A stretch of 7,595 bases of DNA. Origin: Bacteroidales bacterium. Lineage in GTDB: Bacteria; Bacteroidota; Bacteroidia; Bacteroidales; JAAUTT01. The stretch is taken from the NCBI GenBank assembly GCA_012031335.1, contig JAAUTT010000192.1:1-7595 (forward strand). The letters run 5' to 3'. The translations under genes and the position numbers were made by a program. The notes beneath the pieces are model-generated. The model was not told where the DNA came from, did not search any database, and worked only from the letters and a program-made list of their open reading frames with translations. Positions 5,383 through 7,595 of this stretch are shown piece by piece (position 1 is the first letter of the stretch; each line of letters opens with the position of its first letter).

Positions 5383-7595
5383 ATGCTGATTGCTACTTCA
5401 AACAGACCGGATATGACGCGTAATTACCTGTGCAGGAGATTTTTTGTTGTTGTAACTCTAACCTTAATATATTCTACTCTTTCTACTTACTCGAATGAGA
5501 GCATTTTGTCTTCTTTTGAGAATCAACCTGTTTCTAATGTGTCAAACATCATTAATGAAGCGCCTGTTTTGGGAGGTATTGAAGTTACAAACCTACTTTA
5601 TAATGAAGGTTCAGGGACAATATCTGTTAGTGATTCTATAGCAATCTCTGATAATGATAATATTTCTCTTCAATCGGCCGAAATAGAAATTTCAGAAGGA
5701 TTTAAAAGCGATCAGGATCAACTTACCTTCATTAATTCGGATGGAATAACCGGAAACTGGGATACTGAAAACGGGATACTCACATTAATAGGAGAGGCAA
5801 GTATCACCAATTATCAAACAGCTCTCCGTAATATAAAATACGAAAATACCAATACCACCAATCCTTCCACAGTAAGCAGAACTGTTTCGTTTACAGTAAA
5901 CGATGGCTTTACTGCATCCAACACGCAAGCACGCAATATATCCGTTGTCCACACCAATATTGCTCCTGAGTTGGGCGCTATTGAAGGTTCAGCGCTTACG
6001 TACAACGAAGGTGCCGGAAAAGTATCTGTAACATCGTCCATTACGGTGTCGGATGCTGACCATGCCAATCTTCAGCGGCCGAGGTGAAATTTACGGCAGG
6101 CTATACCAGCGGACAGGATGTTTTATCGTTTACCAATGCCAATGGTATCTCGGCAGGCTGGGATGCCGGAACAAGTGTGCTGAGTCTCACAGGAGAGGCT
6201 TCCGTATCTGAATATCAAACAGCTCTCCGGAATGTAAAATACGAAAATACCAATACCACCAATCCATCAAATACAGTTCGGACAATCTCATTTAAAACAA
6301 ATGATGGTACTGCTGCTTCAAATTCAATTTCAAGAAATATTGAAGTGATACACGAAAATAAAGCTCCTGTAATTTCATCCATAGAGACTGCAAATTTGAT
6401 TTTCAATATTGGTGACGAGCCTAGAAGCATTACTTCTGCTATATCCATTTCGGATATTGACGATAATAATCTGTCATCTGCTGTAGTAAGTATCACTGGT
6501 GGCTATATTGCAGGTGAAGATGTACTTTCGTTTACAAATGCCGATAATATTACCGGAACATGGAATTCCGGTAATGGAACACTTACTCTTACAGGTGTTT
6601 CAACTATTTTGAATTATCAAAAGGCAATAAGAAATGTTAAATATAGCAACACACTGGATTCTAACCCCACTCTGGCGAACCGTACCATAACCATTTATGT
6701 TGATGATGGTGAGGTTAACAGTAATTCTTTAAATCGGACAATTTCCATCAATTCCCCTCCTGTTGCAAATGACATAAAAGTGGAAGGTTTATTAACAGTT
6801 TGTAAAACATTAACGGGAAGTTATACCTATGCAGATGCTGAAAACGATTTGGAAAACTTTACAACCTTTAGGTGGTTAAGAGCTGCCGAAATAAATGGTG
6901 TTAAAACAGCAATACCTGGAGCTACTTCTCTTACTTATACCATAACACCCAGCGACAATGATCAATATCTTTTTTTGGAGGTTACCCCTCAGGCAAAAAC
7001 AGGAAGTATTCAGGGTGCTGTTGTGATTAGCCAGGCAACAGGTAAAATTCAGAATCTCTTGCCTACAGCTTTGTTTTCGGGAACCGCAAGTATATGCGAA
7101 GGGGCTACTGCTAATTTAAGGGTTACACTTACTGGTGCACCACCCTTCACCCTTGTTTATTCAAACGGTGTTGAAAATGTAACACTAAATACAAATAATC
7201 TTGTAAATGATATCCCTGTAACAAGGGCAGGCACTTATAAAGGTGTAAGTTTAATTGATAACCTTGGCTGCAAGGTCGAAGATCTTCCTACTTCGGCTAT
7301 AATTACTGTTAAGCCTGCTCCAGATGTGAAGATAACTGACCTTAATTCAGCATATAGCTTAAGAGGAAGTTCGGTTCCTTTAAAGGGAACTCCGGTTGGT
7401 GGCGCTTTTTCAGGAAAAGGAGTTGTTACATCCAATAATACCTTTAATCCTTCTTTGGCAGGATTGGAGGGTTCGCCGCATCCAATTGTTTATACATACA
7501 TCGATCCTGTATCCTCATGCGCGGCGTCAGATACTGTTTGGGTTGAAGTAATTGATGCTAATGCAAGCATATCAGGTTTAAGGTCTCAGCTTCAA
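5383..7595 (+). CDS. Large exported protein with tandem cadherin-like repeats and Ig/PKD-like domains (3' end outside window; one frame disruption)
   Basis: About 738 residues are visible and the frame is open at the window edge. The start is the ATG at 5383 or, giving a cleaner signal peptide, the ATG at 5413 (M-T-R-N-Y-L-C-R-R followed by FFVVVTLTLIYSTLS). Three tandem repeats of 131-134 residues follow (5554-6749), each with N-x-A-P, a D-x-D-x-x-x-L-Q/S-S-A segment, an L-S/T-F-T/I-N...W segment and YQ-x-A-L/I-R-N-V/I-K-Y. Next come an Ig-like unit (about 6750-7058: PPVANDIKVEG, GSYTYADAEND), a unit starting LPTALFSGTASICEGA (about 7059-7316), and one with GGAFSGKGVV (from about 7317). Such architectures are typical of Bacteroidetes surface proteins secreted by the type IX system; a C-terminal sorting domain would lie beyond the window and is not seen. 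The frame breaks at about 6074-6076, where S-A-E-V-K-F resumes one base back; without correction the protein would stop at 6087. Function may be adhesion or matrix binding, but this is inference. Confidence 0.88.
5554..5955 (+). repeat. Cadherin-like protein repeat 1 (402 bp, 134 residues)
   Basis: This is the first of three tandem repeats, running from N-E-A-P-V-L-G-G to S-V-V-H-T. Key marks: YNEGSGTISV, DNDNISLQSAEIEI, DQLTFINSDGITGNWD, YQTALRNIKYENTNTTNP, RTVSFTVNDG. The pattern resembles bacterial cadherin/NG2-CSPG-type repeats; the family name is tentative. Confidence 0.85.
5812..5864 (+). repeat. 53-bp near-identical block, copy 1 (copy 2 at 6213-6265)
   Basis: This stretch, encoding YQTALRNIKYENTNTTN and part of the next codon, differs from 6213-6265 at only two bases by eye, while the flanking parts of the two repeats differ much more at DNA level. 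The two copies start 401 bases apart. Confidence 0.85.
5956..6356 (+). repeat. Cadherin-like protein repeat 2 (401 bp; one base short)
   Basis: The second repeat runs from N-I-A-P-E-L-G-A to E-V-I-H-E. Key marks: YNEGAGKVSV, SDADHANLQ then AEVKF, DVLSFTNANGISAGWD, YQTALRNVKYENTNTTNP, RTISFKTNDG. Its length is one base less than repeat 1, exactly what the frame break near 6074-6076 predicts. Confidence 0.85.
6213..6265 (+). repeat. 53-bp near-identical block, copy 2
   Basis: This is the counterpart of 5812-5864. The two differences change CGT to CGG (silent) and ATA to GTA (Ile to Val). Same-codon matches such as ACC-AAT-ACC-ACC-AAT-CC show recent common origin rather than protein-level constraint. 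Confidence 0.85.
6357..6749 (+). repeat. Cadherin-like protein repeat 3 (393 bp, 131 residues)
   Basis: The third, more divergent repeat runs from N-K-A-P-V-I-S-S to R-T-I-S-I. Key marks: SDIDDNNLSSAVVSI, DVLSFTNADNITGTWN, LNYQKAIRNVKYSNT, RTITIYVDDG. It ends where the next domain begins with N-S-P-P-V-A-N. Confidence 0.82.

Noticed and set aside
5814..6068. Minus-strand ORF, and the similar one at 6215-6496
   Set aside because: They are antisense shadows of the repeat protein; their matching ends (VFSYF..RRAV) simply mirror the 53-bp block shared by repeats 1 and 2.
7235..7435. Short minus-strand ORF opposite the Ig-like domains
   Set aside because: It is a proline- and valine-rich shadow of the plus-strand coding frame, with no start context.

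Overview
The window reads as chromosomal DNA of a Bacteroidota (Bacteroidetes) bacterium. The base composition is AT-rich by eye, start codons lack clear Shine-Dalgarno sequences, and the gene content is typical of that phylum: a membrane-anchored coiled-coil protein of a Bacteroidetes-type family, a CvfB-like S1 protein, and a large repeat/Ig-like exported protein of the kind usually carried by the type IX secretion system. The phylum call is inference; nothing fixes the genus.

Layout. Positions 1-1282 (+) hold the 3' half of alaS (alanyl-tRNA synthetase, editing and C-Ala domains); its 5' half lies outside. A 202-base gap with two small hairpins follows. Positions 1485-3275 (+) hold a complete long-chain acyl-CoA synthetase (AMP-forming). 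A strong hairpin at 3282-3314 sits between this gene and the convergent minus-strand genes and probably terminates transcription from both sides. On the minus strand, 5255-4395 encodes a CvfB/YitL-type S1 RNA-binding protein, followed downstream by 4277-3342, a 311-residue protein with one membrane anchor and a long coiled coil. A perfect inverted repeat (4288-4308) lies just upstream of the latter's start codon. From 5383 to the window end (+), divergent from the cvfB-like gene, runs an exported protein with three tandem cadherin-like repeats of about 134 residues and then Ig/PKD-like domains. It is open at the window end.

The most important point for a user is that three of the five genes are broken by single-base frame disruptions: alaS near 426-429, the acyl-CoA synthetase near 1662-1664 and again at 2852-2855, and the surface protein near 6074-6076. 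In every case the protein continues in the next frame with conserved family sequence and no residue lost, and the lesion lies in or can be placed in a short homopolymer. The simplest reading is residual indel error in the assembly, so each gene should be treated as one intact CDS. True pseudogenisation or programmed frameshifting is less likely, above all in the normally essential alaS.

The genes do not form one obvious pathway. alaS, the acyl-CoA synthetase and the cvfB-like gene are housekeeping; the coiled-coil protein and the repeat protein concern the cell envelope. I found no RNA genes, CRISPR, insertion sequences or defence systems, and no convincing new system. The points most worth a second look are the cluster of frame disruptions, a 53-bp nearly identical block shared by the first two protein repeats, and the palindrome upstream of the coiled-coil gene.
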